The position numbers and the translations under genes are program-made. A DNA stretch of 64,000 nt from Nemopilema nomurai (taxonomy: Eukaryota > Cnidaria > Scyphozoa > Rhizostomeae > Rhizostomatidae), in contig ML133437.1 in NCBI GenBank assembly GCA_003864495.1, positions 2,294,001 through 2,358,000 on the forward strand, written 5' to 3'. Positions 47,101-60,300 of the stretch are shown one piece after another; within the stretch, counting starts at the first letter, position 1; every line of letters starts with the position of its first letter. The notes below the pieces were generated by a model. That model saw only the letters and a program-made list of their open reading frames with translations. It did no database searches and was not told where the DNA came from.

Positions 47101-48384
47101 AGAACAATAGACATTTTTCCTATGCAGGTTTACAGGCACAAATACTTGCAAAGTAGTTCAGATTCACAAAGATACATTTGACAACTACTGAGCCGTGTCT
47201 AGAGTAACTAAATGATAAATCTGACTAATTTCCCATGGTGGATACTCGTTTGATTTCCTATTCTGCCATCTGCTATCTGTAATATCGAGCAATTAGGCCA
47301 AGGTTGCAGAATTAAACTCGACTGCATTATTCACCTTAATTCCCTTCACCCGCCTTAATTCCCTCGATCCACTTTGTACCGTGCATGTACAGCTAAGCCT
47401 CTTTTTAAATCTGATTTTCGTCTGTCCCAGGGTGGCCCACCATCTCCCTTTGATCGTCTGAATGGCACAAGACAGGCAATGAAAGCGGTTGATTTTCTGA
47501 TCAACAACATATCTGAAAATTTGGATGACAATGGTAAGGATTTGTCGCAAAAAGTCATGTTTATGTTTTTGTCATGTTTAAAGGGATTGGTTGTGGTGTT
47601 TAATGTATGGCAGGAGTGTGAAAAATGAAATGCCAGTGGATGTCCTCTTGTTGCTTCCCCCTTGTTTGCCTATTTGCAATTGACTTCTCGCTCCAACATT
47701 GTGCTTTGCTGTATTGCACTGTCCTCTTGTAGCCCGGACCTTTACTTCTGCAACATTAAACTTTCACTTGTCTTTTTTAGGAATGGTCAGTGCCACTTCA
47801 GGAAGCACGGCTTGTGTTCTATGCCACGTGCGAGCCCAGACGCTTTTTAGGCCCGTCGAAGAACTCGAAGCCGAGGCTGATATGAAGTACGCAACTCAAG
47901 GACTTCCACATCATCTTCGCATTATTCTTTCATCGTGCTTTTTTGTCATCCCCCGGCATTTTATCGTTTTCCTGTTTAACTAACTACGATATCGCCTCGT
48001 GCCCTTCTTTCGGGGGGAGGGTGTCGTAGTTGCAGTTGCAAAGGTCATAAATCACAGCATCAACTACGAAATGATTTCGCAGTCAACAAACAATCGCCAG
48101 ATTATATGGCAGCAATTGAAAACAGTCCTCCCCCCTCCATCCCTAACTCCCAACCATAAATTGACAGCACGTAGACGGCTGTGCGGTTGCTGCCCTTTTC
48201 TTTCAAACCCTTATGATGACTCTTTGACGCTGCTGTAACTAAGGCGTTGTTTCAATGAGCTGCACTCCCCTCGTTTATTCACAGAAACCGAGTGCCGCTT
48301 AACAATTGGTGGCTTGTCGTGCGTCCTTTGTTGCGAGTCTTGGCCAGACACAGGGAGACATTCATCAGAGAAGCGAACGAGTAA
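35149..48384 (+). CDS. PFK: ATP-dependent 6-phosphofructokinase, eukaryotic double-length type
   Basis: Catalyses fructose-6-phosphate + ATP to fructose-1,6-bisphosphate, the committed step of glycolysis, in the cytosol. 25 exons: 35149-35446, 36525-36598, 37315-37392, 37647-37748, 37861-38004, 38251-38318, 39418-39459, 39788-39832, 40147-40189, 40804-40869, 41154-41249, 41766-41858, 42144-42272, 42520-42584, 42826-42919, 43318-43461, 43766-43836, 44201-44291, 44676-44828, 45037-45201, 46149-46213, 46444-46554, 47431-47533, 47781-47886, 48285-48384. Predicted ~848 residues versus ~780 usual. The N-terminal catalytic half has TSGGDAQG (93-100), GGDGS (188-192) and SIDND with catalytic Asp237; MGRHCG and HVQRGG are intact. 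The C-terminal half is the degenerate regulatory copy ([17 protein letters not shown]-type ETMGGKCG). An 87-residue N-terminal extension begins with a hydrophobic stretch. Exon 46444-46554 is one base short and frameshifted. AATAAA at 48901 is a likely poly(A) signal. Confidence 0.96.
36621..37203. mobile_element. 583-bp hAT-like non-autonomous element (MITE)
   Basis: Terminal inverted repeats CAGGGGCGTGCTGAAG (left) and, reading inward from the right end, CAGTGGCGTGCTGAAG: 15 of 16 match. They are flanked by a perfect 8-bp duplication TGCAGTTG at 36613-36620 and 37204-37211. CAG-type ends plus an 8-bp target duplication are the hAT superfamily signature. The inside has no transposase ORF. 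It sits in PFK intron 2. Confidence 0.9.
43069..43293. repeat. 119-bp tandem duplication in PFK intron 15
   Basis: Two copies, starting at 43069 and 43188, are nearly identical over ~106 bp (TAGATCCATCAATTCGG... to ...TGATTGGTGTGATC), so the duplication is recent. It lies just before the exon at 43318. Confidence 0.93.
43573..43593. repeat. (AT)n microsatellite
   Basis: Run of about nine AT dinucleotides in PFK intron 43462-43765. Confidence 0.9.
46444..46554 (+). other. PFK: PFK exon with one-base deletion (frame break)
   Basis: The exon opens in the expected phase ([10 protein letters not shown]), then the conserved [10 protein letters not shown]...V-L-G-H-L-Q-Q is found only in a different frame from 46474 on. 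That second frame is closed upstream by a TGA at 46459. The exon is 111 nt where phases of exons 21 and 23 require 112. One G seems to be missing at 46474 (conserved reading needs GG). Confidence 0.92.
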
Positions 48385-51300
48385 TTCCAAGGTAACGAAC
48401 TTTTTATTACTTCCTAATTTTTTCACCTCAAAGGATTTTTCTTACGCATATGTCTTACATTGAAAAAGAATAATTGTTTAATACATAAAATCATCAGCAT
48501 CACCGATTTCTTTGCTAACACCCACAGTTGTTCACCTATTTTCGTTGACGTCATCATCTGCTTATGGTCCCATTCTCTGTTGTTGTTGTTGTTGTTGTTG
48601 TTGTTGGCCATGGCATGCATTCTTTTGAAAACAGACCACTGCACCACCTCCCCACCCTCGCCCTACTCTCTAAATACATTTTGTCCTGACTTTCAGCCAC
48701 AGCACAACGCTTCATCATTCTCGCTAGTCCCCTAGAATAATATTTTATTATTTTGTTTCCGTAGCTAATGGCTTTCGCACCTATCCTAAGATCAGTATTA
48801 CATGAGCCTCGGGTTATTTCCTTTCAGCATTGCTGCAGTCGCTGCTCTGAAAAGAGAGGCTTGGCTTCCCATGGCATCACCTCCATTTGACTCACAGCTT
48901 AATAAATGTTTCATTTTCATTCAAATATTTATTTTGATTCCCAAGTATTTTAGCAGCACTGTCTGTTTTCAAGCTTGATCTGTTTGCTTTGCTGGATGTG
49001 AACGTTTTACCTGTATACACGGAGTGTTAGTCCTCTGCGGACGAGTGATGTTTTTGCTGTTTCCCCTAAACTTGCGTGTTTTCGGGGTTCTCAAGCAATG
49101 TCATCAATGCTTGATTTTAATTAGTAATTAAATGCAGATTTTTCTTAGGTAAACTTTTCCATGCCTGCCTGAGATCAATCTAAGTTTTGATTAAAGGATA
49201 TTGACAAATGCTTCAAATTATTTTTGGGCAAAGTTAATATTTGCTACCTGCGAATTTCATCTTCATCGTTCGAAAGTTAGACCCTGCCGTTTCGGTGCAA
49301 GTTTAAAGGACGGATAGCTGCCTCAGCAACCCGACTCAAATAGAAAATTCTGCAGAAATTTGCAATAGAAATTGGTCATTGCCCATTAATTAAAGTAGAT
49401 TAGAAAAGAAACCACGATATATTTTGCTTTTCAAGACTATCTACAGCAATTTGGGCCTATTGATTGTAGTGGACCCAAAGGGTAGCTCGATTTCTTTTGC
49501 TATCAAAGACAGTCTGTGTGAGAAGATGCTAGCCACCCATCCGCTAGTTGAATGTATTTGAACACGAATCCTTGACCATCAAATCTTCTTTGAGCTGTCA
49601 CCTCTCCTCCAATAATGGCAGTTTATAGTGCTATAGTGTGATTTACGCATCCCGTAGTAACGCCTTTGCTTTTTATCACAACAAATCCACCCGCAAATGA
49701 CTCATTTCTGTTTACTTTTAACGTTGTCTTCTTGCGTTCGATAACCGCTATAGAAAAGCCACAAAACTTCCAGAATACCTTGATTTGCTATCACCAGTGC
49801 ATCACCACTGCGCTGATTGGTCCAAAGAACAAGGGAATCAAATCGAACACCAATCGTGGTCGTAGCCTTCCACTGGTTTCCAATCCACCCAAGATGGACA
49901 GCGACATTATTACGAGGCAGACATTGATTGCTTGTTTTTTCCTGATTGCGGCATCACAGGCAAAGGTGGCCAGTTCTGCTTCAAGCTGACATGCTGTATT
50001 TTTTATCGATGAAGAAATTTCTTTCCGTGGCTGAACTCGGGCCTATAAATGAAAGGCTCACATTCAGCGCTTTAACAGCATCGGCCTTCAGAAAAGAGTA
50101 TAAGCATCTCATTTAAGAGTCCTGGAAAATAAAACCACTTTGTAGGTGCGGTTGGATAGAGAGATTTAGTTAAGGATTTTGTGCTTCATCGCACACTTCA
50201 TCTCCAAGGTACTTGCCAAATTAAAGACGGTTAAGCTGAATTTCAGCCAAAGAAGTAATCGAAAAGTTTATCCGTTTACTTTTATTGGAAGGTTAAAAAT
50301 GAAGAAAAACTCGCAGCACGTTTATTTCTTGATTTTTTGATAAAAAGATCACCAGATGCTAGAAAACAACTCAGAAAGCAAAAAACAAATTCACACACAC
50401 CAAGAGGGGGGATCGCTATGTCGAAAAGGGTCGGGAGAAGGGGCGTGGAATTCGCTTGGGAGCCAGATGGGGGTGGCGGACGGGGGCGAGAAGATGGTAT
50501 GGGCGTGGACCAGGCTCTTCCCGGCAAAATGAAACAAAAACTTTTATTGCTCACTATTGAAAACATTTAAATCACTTTACAGCCCTGAATAACAGAGAGA
50601 ATCTTTGCAGGATCCTATACAACGGGTGAATTTCATATTTGTTATCTTTATTATTATTCTCCGCTTGCTCAAACGGCAGTATTGGTGCATTTCTGCCAAT
50701 TTGAACATACCATAGTTTATGGGACTTCTTGCCGACATTGCGAACACGTTTATGCAAATAAAAACGGTTGATTGTGAAACGACTTCGTTGATTTACATAA
50801 AGTAATGATGTTAGCGGGCGTAGTTGACGCCAGAACAGAATACAAATTTCAACAATGAACAAATAATTCGTTAGCGTCATCGAGTGAAGCTAGCTGGGGA
50901 GCACTTGCCAGTATTAGAAATCATAAGTGCGACAAGCCTAGTTCGAAATAGGGCAAGCAAGTCACTATGGAGACGCCAACGTCTCTGAGGTCGTAAATAC
51001 AAGGGAGTCAAAGAAGTCAAAAATTCATAGTTTAATGAAGGAAGGGGACTGCCTACGTGAAAAGATTGATCAAGCAACGAATGTGATATAAAAGAGTTCA
51101 TTTCTTTAATTCTCAATGTAGAACATTATTTCAATAAATCATTTTCAACTTTTAGGTTGTAGCATATAGGTTCTCGTTCACAGTACACTGTTGAGTTCGG
51201 GTGCGGGGTTTTCAATTGGGGGGGAGGGAAGGGGGAGGGGGCAGGGGTCTCTAAATCTGACCTCAGAGAATAATATCGAAACGTAATTACTTCTATGTCA

Positions 51301-51393
51301 CGAAATCTTTAAAACCCAGCTGCAGCATAATAAGAAATGAATGTAGCTGTCAATCGAGTTCGATCACTGACGCTTTGGTCTTATGCTTTGGCC
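48385..51393. other. Convergent intergenic region between PFK and the homeodomain gene
   Basis: PFK 3' UTR with AATAAA at 48901, a (TTG)8-9 microsatellite at 48580-48606, and minus-strand AATAAA signals near 50543 and 50281 that could end the homeodomain gene. A G-rich block (51219-51247) is on the plus strand. Open frames near 49666-49989 and 50282-50566 show no recognisable domain. I see no gene. Confidence 0.55.
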
Positions 51394-54300
51394 TTATGCT
51401 TTGGCGATATCCATCAGTTCATTTAAGTCCTTCATGAAATCCGGATCGTTGTTCAAAGCAAGTGCAAGGTCTTCCGGTACATCCGAACTGTTATTCTCGT
51501 TTACATCGTAAGAGTCGATTACTGGCGACCAAGGGGTCGCGGGGACGACACGACTTCCCAGGTAGCACTCCTGTTTACTTTGAAAAGTCTCTTCGCTGCC
51601 AGGTTGCGGTACAAGTTGTGGGGCTAATAGTGTAGGTGAGGCCAAGCTTAGTGCAACGGGGGAAGCCAAACTGGATAGAACCGGAATGCCTAAGTTCGAT
51701 GCGACTGGAGAAGTCAGATCAGATATCTTTGGAGTGGCTAATTTCGAAACAATTGGACACGTCAGATTGGATACAACTGGAGTGCCTAATTTCGGTGCGA
51801 GTAGAGAAGTCGGATTGGATACCACTGGAGTACCCAAGTTCGATGCGACTGGAGAAGTCAGGTCGGAAACCACAGGAGTACCCAAGTTCGCTGCAATTGC
51901 ACACGTCAGATTGGACACAACTGGAGTGCCTAATTTCGACGGAACTGGAGAAGTCAGATTGGATACCAGGGGAGTGCTTAATTTCGCTGCGACTGGACAC
52001 ATCAGATTGGATACAACTGGAGTGCCTAATTTTGATGGGACTGGAGAAGTCAGATTGGACACAACTGGAGTGCCTAAGTTGGATGCAGCTGGAGAAGCCA
52101 GATTGGTTACCACTAAAGTGCTTAGGTTCGATGGGACTGGAGAAGTCAGATCAGACATCTCTAAAGTGCTTACTTTCGATGGGGCTGGAGAAGTCAGACC
52201 CGATACAACTGGGGTGGCTAACTTCGATGCTACTGCAGCAGCCGAGTTGGGTACGACAACAGATGTCAAGTCCGAAGAAACCGGACAGACCACGCTGGGA
52301 ACTACAGGTGATTTCTTGTTAGTAGTTAAGTCTGATGGATGAGTTACGTCCTTTGCCACCGGACAAGCCGGGGTCGGCGCGACTCGCGAGGGCGATTTCA
52401 ATGACCTGCTTTCGTCTGCTCCACTGGCGAAAGTCAGATCCTTGGCTTTAATCAGAGAAGCATCGTTATCGCCACGTGTGCGATTCTCATTCTTATCACT
52501 CGCTTTGCCCGTTTTCAATTCAGTTCGTGAATCTGTATTCAACCCGCGTGCTACGACTTCGGTGTCTGACATATCGTCAAAACTTCTTTTAGGTGTTGAA
52601 ACAAGCTTTGTATTTTCATCTGGAATAGAAGGGGACAGACATGAATGGGGATCAGTTTTCTCAACGATATCTTTTTGGGTCGGGTCAGACTTGTCTTGAA
52701 CATCAAGTGCTTTCTGCGAATTGTTGTCTGCTTGTTGGATCGCTTCAGAATTTCGCGGTTTCTTGTCATCTTCAAATACTTGACTTGGTAAACTGACTCT
52801 TTCTTCACTGCCCGACGTTGTCGGCTGGTCGTCCTTTGCTTCTTCAGCCGACGTCGGGTTAACCACCTTATGCTGGGTAACACTGCTGGCAGTACCTTCA
52901 TTTGTCTGCGCGACTTCGTTTGTCCCGTCTGCTTCCGTGCACCCGACGCTTGACTGCGACACATTGCTGGCTTCGGTTTCCTTCACACCAGTTGTTTGAC
53001 TTTTACTGTTTTCTTTGTTCCATCCTTTTCTAACTTTCATTTGCACATCTCGTCTTGATCTCTCCTCTTCGTCCTTCTTCAATTTGCTTCGTCGATTTCG
53101 GAACCAGTTGTCGATCTTCTTTCTGTCAATATTGAGTTCTCTTGAGATTTCCTCGACCATCGACTTAGAAGCATAGATACTTTTCTCAAAGTACCTCTCC
53201 AGCACCAACCTTCTCTCGCTGCTAAACGCGGTTCTCCTGCGCTTTTCTCGCATATCTCCGTCCTTATCTTCTAACTTCACGACTTCTGCTTTCTTCTTCG
53301 ACTTATCGGCAAGCCCGACACCAACACTATTTCTTCTTCTTTTCTTCAGCTGGTTCTTCGCATCTTCCTTTCCGGCATCCTTCCTGCCAGAATCGAGGCT
53401 CAGCCTCCCTTTCCTTTTTCCTGTCAACTTCTCACTATTTCCACTCTTCGCTTCCCCATTGTCGCCGTAGTTATCACTCACGTTCGCGTCCCCCACCACC
53501 GTATTATCATCCGCGATGGCCCCTTTTTGTTCTGTGACGTCATTTGCTGCCTTATCCTTTGCATGTCTCACGGTAACTTTGAAAGTAACCAATTGTTTTT
53601 GCTTCCTTTCCGCTGATCCCGGTTCCAAAGAATTCATTTTCTCGAAAGTAATCAATTTCTTTTCATTATCTTTTCCGGTGACTGGCACGTCCGGATTCAC
53701 TTTTGCGACATTCCGGTTCTCGGTTCTTTCTCCCACTTGTGCGGACTGGCTATCGTCAGAATCTATTTTCTCCTCCTCACCGGTCATCTCCGCCAGGCCT
53801 TCCTTTGCACCCCGCACCATGGTCTCCTTCGCCTTGGCTCCCTCCGGCTCATTAATGTCGTCATCATCAGCAGATTCCATCATTCCAGTTGGAACAAAGT
53901 TTTTCCATGATACTAGAAAAAATATGGTGGACTTTTAATGCTGGTTTCCACGACGGATAAGCACAAACATATACATACGCACAAGAATAACCCCGTGAAA
54001 ACAGCACTGGAATAAACACAAACATAAGCTTTTGCCACGCCAATCGCAGACCACATGTTTGATAATTTATATAATTCGGGTTTCATCGATCCTGTGGTTA
54101 TTTTGCACTCTTCAAACGTATTCTGCCACCACAACAACAACAATCCATTGGAGCTGATCATTCGTCCAATTTTCAGATGTAGGGGCGCCTCAATCAAACA
54201 CCGTAGTTTTCGATGGCACTGACCTTCGAAGACAGTCTCCAAAGATCTCCATAGACCTCCACAGACGTCTGGTATTAACTTGCCTGAATTGCCATGTGCA

Positions 54301-57300
54301 GCTAACTAGGCAAGTTTTGAGAAAGGATACTGTGTGGCACTCGTGCAATGCGACAGTGGGGTGGTAGAATGGGGGGGGGGGGCATTGGTGAAACTGTACA
54401 TGACAATGGAAATGGACCGAGTAGAAACAAGGTGCTAATTCTGCCCTTCGTTAGACTTTTTGTAATAGCTCCTAACCAGTTTGTTTTGCGTAAAAATACC
54501 AGTTTGTGTAAGAGAATCAATTTTGTGGGTGAAAGTACTCATCTCTTTCAAGGCACTTATTCCATGTTGAAAAATCAATTTTGTGTAAAAGTGCTAATTT
54601 TATGTTGCATAGCCAATTTTGCATACGACTACCAATAATGTTCAATAATATCAATTTGTTTTTCTAAGCACTGATAAAGTACCAACATTCTTCAGAAGTT
54701 TCAATTTCGAACAGGAATGTTATTTTGGATAAGAGATTTAACTGTTGATTGGCGTCCATTAAATACAATCGTCATGCCTTGTCCCTGAATATCCTATGCA
54801 TTTTGCATATGTTCAGTCAACTTGAGGTTTATCTTGAAAATGTTCAGATATTAAGCCACCTCAACATTACTAGTCGCAAATGAAAGATGTTCGCCCTTTT
54901 GATCATTCCCGCATAGTCCTACCTTTGTTTTTTAACGTTAAACTGTCGAATTAACTGAGATATAGCTACACCCTACGTGACACAGTGCCTGGCACAGGCG
55001 ATGACTTACCTTGGCCCACCGGCATCACATGTGTCCCAGGTCCAAATTGCTTCGCATACTCTCTTGCCTGCACAATCTCTGCCTCGTTCACATTCACCAA
55101 GTCACCTTTCTTTGACATCCGTTGAAAGTGACGTTTCAAAGCCTCGTTTGAAGCATGCAAAGCAACAGTACTGAGCAATCGCAGCCTCTCTTGCCGGTTA
55201 CCACGTTCAGTATTTCTATACAGCATACCGATGCTGGCTAGTATCTTTTCGTAGTTCGTTGCCATTACGGTGTCCTGACGAAAAATAAAACGATATCCAA
55301 TACAGCATCTATTCATTTTTAACTGTTTAGTATACATGTACTTTAAACTAATATTTACTAAATGCACAAAATTAAAAGATGAAGTGCAATAAAAAACTAA
55401 TTAAATATGTATTCAATCTGCCATGAACGGCCTAAAAATTAGAAATTCGTCATTTATTATTAATTATGAAAGCTTGATCCTCTGTTAAAACAAGGAAAAT
55501 ATTACGAACAAATGCCTAAATCTGGGATTGTGGGAGTGCGGGGGTGCTTTTATGTGTGATGATAAAAAAGTATCTTGAAGTGCCAAAATGCAAAAAGCCA
55601 TGATAGCCCCAAGTCCACATACTCAGAAGGTCACAGGCAAGTACTGGAGAAGATAATGTCTAGAAAATAGATTCTAACGTCCGGGAATAATGCCAAAAAT
55701 TCATTAACATATTGGGTCGTGTGGCAGCAGAAACTTGGTTAGAAAAATTTTCAATTTAATGTTGATGAAATAAAAAGGATCAGAACTAGCAAGTTAAAGC
55801 TGATATACTGATAAACACACACACGTGGATGAGTTTAAAGCAAACAAATCTGAATGCTCCTTTTCTTAGATGACTCTTTAGGTATACAGAAAAAACTTTA
55901 ACGGTTTTAAGACGTCTAGCAAAGACTTGCTGAATTTCACGATTTGCTCGCACAAAACGGTCAGTAACAGACTTGTGGCTCCTTTTGGCTACACCTAGAC
56001 TAAAGAAAACCTCAACCAACTATGCATGACAAGAAGTTTAGGAATTTAGCTTGTCTTTGTCTGGACTAAGTAATCAGTGAGTTTGCTGGATATATTCACA
56101 GTTGGTGTGAACTTTTCATGGAATCATTATGTGAAATTGCTTGGTGCCTGGTCAGTTGTGTGTTCCACAAGCTTTTTACAGGGACAGCAAATTGTATTTG
56201 AAAGTGGGAGGAGGGGGAAGTGGGAGGAGGGGGAAGTGGGAGGAGGGAGAAGTGTGATTTACTTCAAAGGTAAATTACAATCAAAGCTAATATGACCATG
56301 ATAGAGCATTCTACAAACATGTATCACACAGTTGGCGTGCAGGAAATTGAATATTTCAAGAGAATTTCAAATTAGGGGTTAACTGTGGCATGATGTGTAG
56401 CTTTAAAATAAAATAACCAAACCAAATAAGATGACTAATCATGATTAAATAACAACTTTATATAGGGGAAGAGTAACTTTAATCTTGAATTAGAAGAAGG
56501 AACTATTGTTAGAGGAAATAATGGGTTTTTAAAAATAATTGAGGCAATTACATTTACGGTTGGTTGTTATATGGTGTGCAGATCACAGCCTTTGTTCGTC
56601 CTATCTTAGCACACTTACATTCAATTCAACACAACAACTGTGCAAGATTGGCAAATTGGCTTTTTAGCGACTAACTTATTCACATGGAAACATATATATT
56701 CAAAGTTTAAAATATCTTTAGATCCAGGAGAAAAAACCTTGACTTTTAATTCAAGCACCCTTGTTAATTTTAACATTTTGGCATTTAGGGTGGAACATCA
56801 TAGCTTTTTGACATGATTTCACTTAGCAGCAAATGAATATTAGAAAATACAAGTCAATTTGCCAGGAATCTGTTCCATTAAATAAGATAACTCCAATTAT
56901 CGATATAAATTCTTGCTAGCATTATATGTCATAGAACACAAGTGTTTTGAAAATTTTATTAAGAAGATTTTTCAATGAATGTAAGGTTTTTTTGAAGCAA
57001 ACATAGAAAAGTGCCTAGAAGGACATGCCTAGTTTGATAAGAGATGCCTAGTTTATTCAATAGCTTTAAAAACAAATTGTTGCAACAGTACCACATTGAC
57101 ACTCTATACTTTTGTAGCTACCTCTCGTGTGGATAACTGATTCATAAATTCTCCTAGTTGTGCACTTGAAACCAGGGTCTACTACATGTTCACATGCTGA
57201 AAACTCAAAATGCATGACAAATTCTTTCACATAGTCTTTTACAAAACCATGTAGGATGCTATTTCAGTTTTAATTCTGCTATCAATCACCATACTAGTTA

Positions 57301-60300
57301 AAATTCGGACTTTTTTCTTTCGCTGCAGTAGAGCAAACCATCATATTGAAGTGGTTGTCTGAAGGTCTTCCATATTTATGTATTTCAATTTCCAAATTGC
57401 TCTGCTAGTGCATGAAGCTATTTTTCCACAAAAATGCTAGCACTTTGTGCACAAGAAAAAGGTGAGGGGCAACGTGGTGAATAGCTGTACTTGTTATTTA
57501 TAAAAATATATATTGTCTCTAATTTTAGTGGACAGAGGACCTTTTTGCCCCTTGATACTACAATGTGTCTCAAGTAAAGCATCATCTTGAAAAAAAGAAA
57601 ATCATGGGAGACTAAACTTTCCCTTCATTTATTAAAGGAGGGAAACAAATTTTTTGATTGGTCTTAATGCAATTGTTCTAGTAAGAGATTTCTTTTCAAC
57701 ATAGAAATAGTCCTTCTGCAATACCATTAATTTTAAATCCAGATAATAGTAAATTATACCAGTAAAAACATACCTTTGGTCGATAAATGTCAGACAACAG
57801 TTGATGAGCACATCCACCACTTATGTCATCTAGTTGCTGAAGAAATTGGTCGAACAATTCTTTCCCAGCTCTTTTCACTGCATACTTTGTCTTTTCCTTA
57901 GCATCAGCATACTTCACTTTCTTTCCGTTTGGGAGATTTGCAGGAACAGTTCCCTCAAACTTAGGCATTAGCGGTATGTTGACTTGAACTCCTTTCTCTA
58001 AAAACCCAAATCCTCTATCATCATGCCGCCCTGTAATTATATTTTCTGTTTGTGTGTCTTTCTCACATCTGCTTATAACATTAAGAACAAACTGCTGACG
58101 TCCAACCTGCAAGACAGGGGGGTGCCCTGTCAGGTTGCTTATTTGTGAGTTCATTGGGGGTATGAAAATTGCAGGTTTCTGGGTCGTTGAAGATGAAGCT
58201 TGCAAGATCATTGGACTTTGGTTTGAATATCCATCAACATGAGGCAACATGACTTCAGTCTTTTCTGTTTTGATCTCTTGTGCATATTTTGATTTTGGGT
58301 GTGCCATTTTGAAACCTGTTTGCCCAGTTTGGGTACATGACCCTTCATCACTAAAAATGAATCTTTTCCTCAAAACTTCTTCACCTACATAGCCATTCTC
58401 TTTGCTTTCATTGCATTTTGCTTCTTGGTCATGTTTCCCATCTTCTTGCTTCACATTTTCCATCTTAATTCGTGGGTTTAGGTTCTTTAAAGAATTCACT
58501 GCTTTCCCATCTGCCCCTGGACCATGCTCCTTTTTCTTTATGTCTGCCACAAACCACTTGATCCTTGCATGGCAGCTCCTACAGCAATAGTCAGTATCAT
58601 CATCAAGATCAAATTCCGCCCTCAGCATCTTCTCATCTAAATAATTTCTCAATATTTTCTTTCCGCACACAAGTTGAACAGGCTCCTTTTCCCCAGCATG
58701 AACACACCCCTTAGCAGTGCAAAATCCAAGAGTTTTCATTGACTCATAAAGCTTTGTTTTTCTTTGGCCCTTAATCTCCTTTTTTACTTCTGTTTCTTGA
58801 AGGGGTAATGAATCCTTTTTATCCTTCCCAAGACACAGGTGACAGACAACCCCACACTTTCGCCCATCCTCCTCAATATTCGGGAATGTATCTTTCATCG
58901 GAATGATTTTGCAACAGCTTCTGCACATTGTAAACACTTGCTCTTCACCAGTTGCACCCCCATTTTCTCTTTCTTTATCCCCCATGTCAACAATGCTCTT
59001 CAAAACTTGTGCGCATTTTTCACAACAACTCTTGACTTCCTCATTGAATCCTAGGGCCTGTAACTGCTTCTTGGTGTTTCCCTTCTGGTTATACACACCT
59101 GAAGGTATTGGATGGAGAACAACATCCTTCTGTGACGTCAAACAGCCTTTTATTGGACAGGCAGCAGTCTCTTCGTCCCTTTTGTCTCTACACTCACCGC
59201 AAAGTCGAATATTGAATCCTTTCTTCTCGTCAAAAACAGGCTGTGTCTCCCTGCTGCTGCAAATTTTACGACAACCAGTGCAAGATACGAAATCCGACAT
59301 GACGTTTGTGTTGACTGGTCGCTTCTCCCTTTTAGCTCTCTCTGGACTCCATGTTTCGTCTTCCTCCACCCCACGTGATCTCTTGCGTCCATTCCGCGAT
59401 CCGGGTGGTGTAAAATCCGCCAACTCTAGCAAATCATCAGATAAGTCAAACTCTTCAAATTTCGGGGTTTTCGGCTGGATTCTCCTGAAACGCATTGTTG
59501 TCGGTGAAATTGGCGTGCTGGAGTAGCTGACCTCCGCGTTTTTGTCGCCCTTTTCGTTTTTATTGTTATCGAGTTTAGTAGCAGCTTTCCCATCCTCGTT
59601 AATTCCATTTTGAAAGCTTGAGTCCCCAGATAAGTCCATGAGTCCATTATCTCCAGTTCTAACATCGATAACGGTTTCATCTTGGCGTGGCTGCTGCCTT
59701 TCGCCCTCGACCAGTGGCTTGTCCTCATCGCCCGATTGTTTACCTTCCACTGACAATTTCGGGTCTTTCTCTGCAGGAAGTTCGCGATTCTGATCTGCAA
59801 TTTGACATAAACTTGTTGCAACTACATTGTCTTCAGTTTTCGGGCTGTTTTTATTCCAACACGGGGCCCCGCCAGACCGCCTGGTGAATTTCGGTCCCGT
59901 GTACACAGCGAGGCGATCTTCTTTGCCTTGCGGTGTCTTCGACGTTTCGATAACACTATGCGTCAAAGATGGTGCTTTGTATTTACTTGCCCTGCCTGCA
60001 GCCACCCGACCTTGCCGCGCTAGTCCGTCTCCATACACAATTTTCATTTGCACAATCGCCTTCGAGATCCGTACATAACACATATTACAGCAAGCCCTCA
60101 CCGTTCTTATGATACCAAACTGCTTAATAATTCGCTTCTTGACTTCACCTTCGGGAAGGTCATAAAATTTCAAAGGAAGCGTGCGAAACCCAGTTGGTCC
60201 GGAGTCGGGTCGTGTTTTGCAGTCGACAATTTGGCAACGCCGCGCGTATTCCACGCTTTTAATGCAGCAAGAATTGCAGATAAAGCCACAAACTTCAAAG

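Noticed and set aside
43318..48384. C-terminal half of PFK as a separate pfkA-like gene
   Set aside because: Exon phases run without break from exon 15 to 16 and the half carries the degenerate regulatory-site sequence typical of fused eukaryotic PFK.
51636..52342. Plus-strand open frames of 228 and 218 codons
   Set aside because: They are mirror images of the 48-bp coding repeat array in the minus-strand homeodomain gene; stop-free repeats keep several frames open. No domain or independent start context.
55786..56019. 77-codon minus ORF in intron 1 of the homeodomain gene
   Set aside because: Basic helical-looking peptide but no acceptor/donor pair in phase with exons 1 and 2 and no family resemblance.
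58903..59526. 207-codon plus-strand ORF
   Set aside because: Antisense shadow of the Cys-rich exon of the homeodomain gene.
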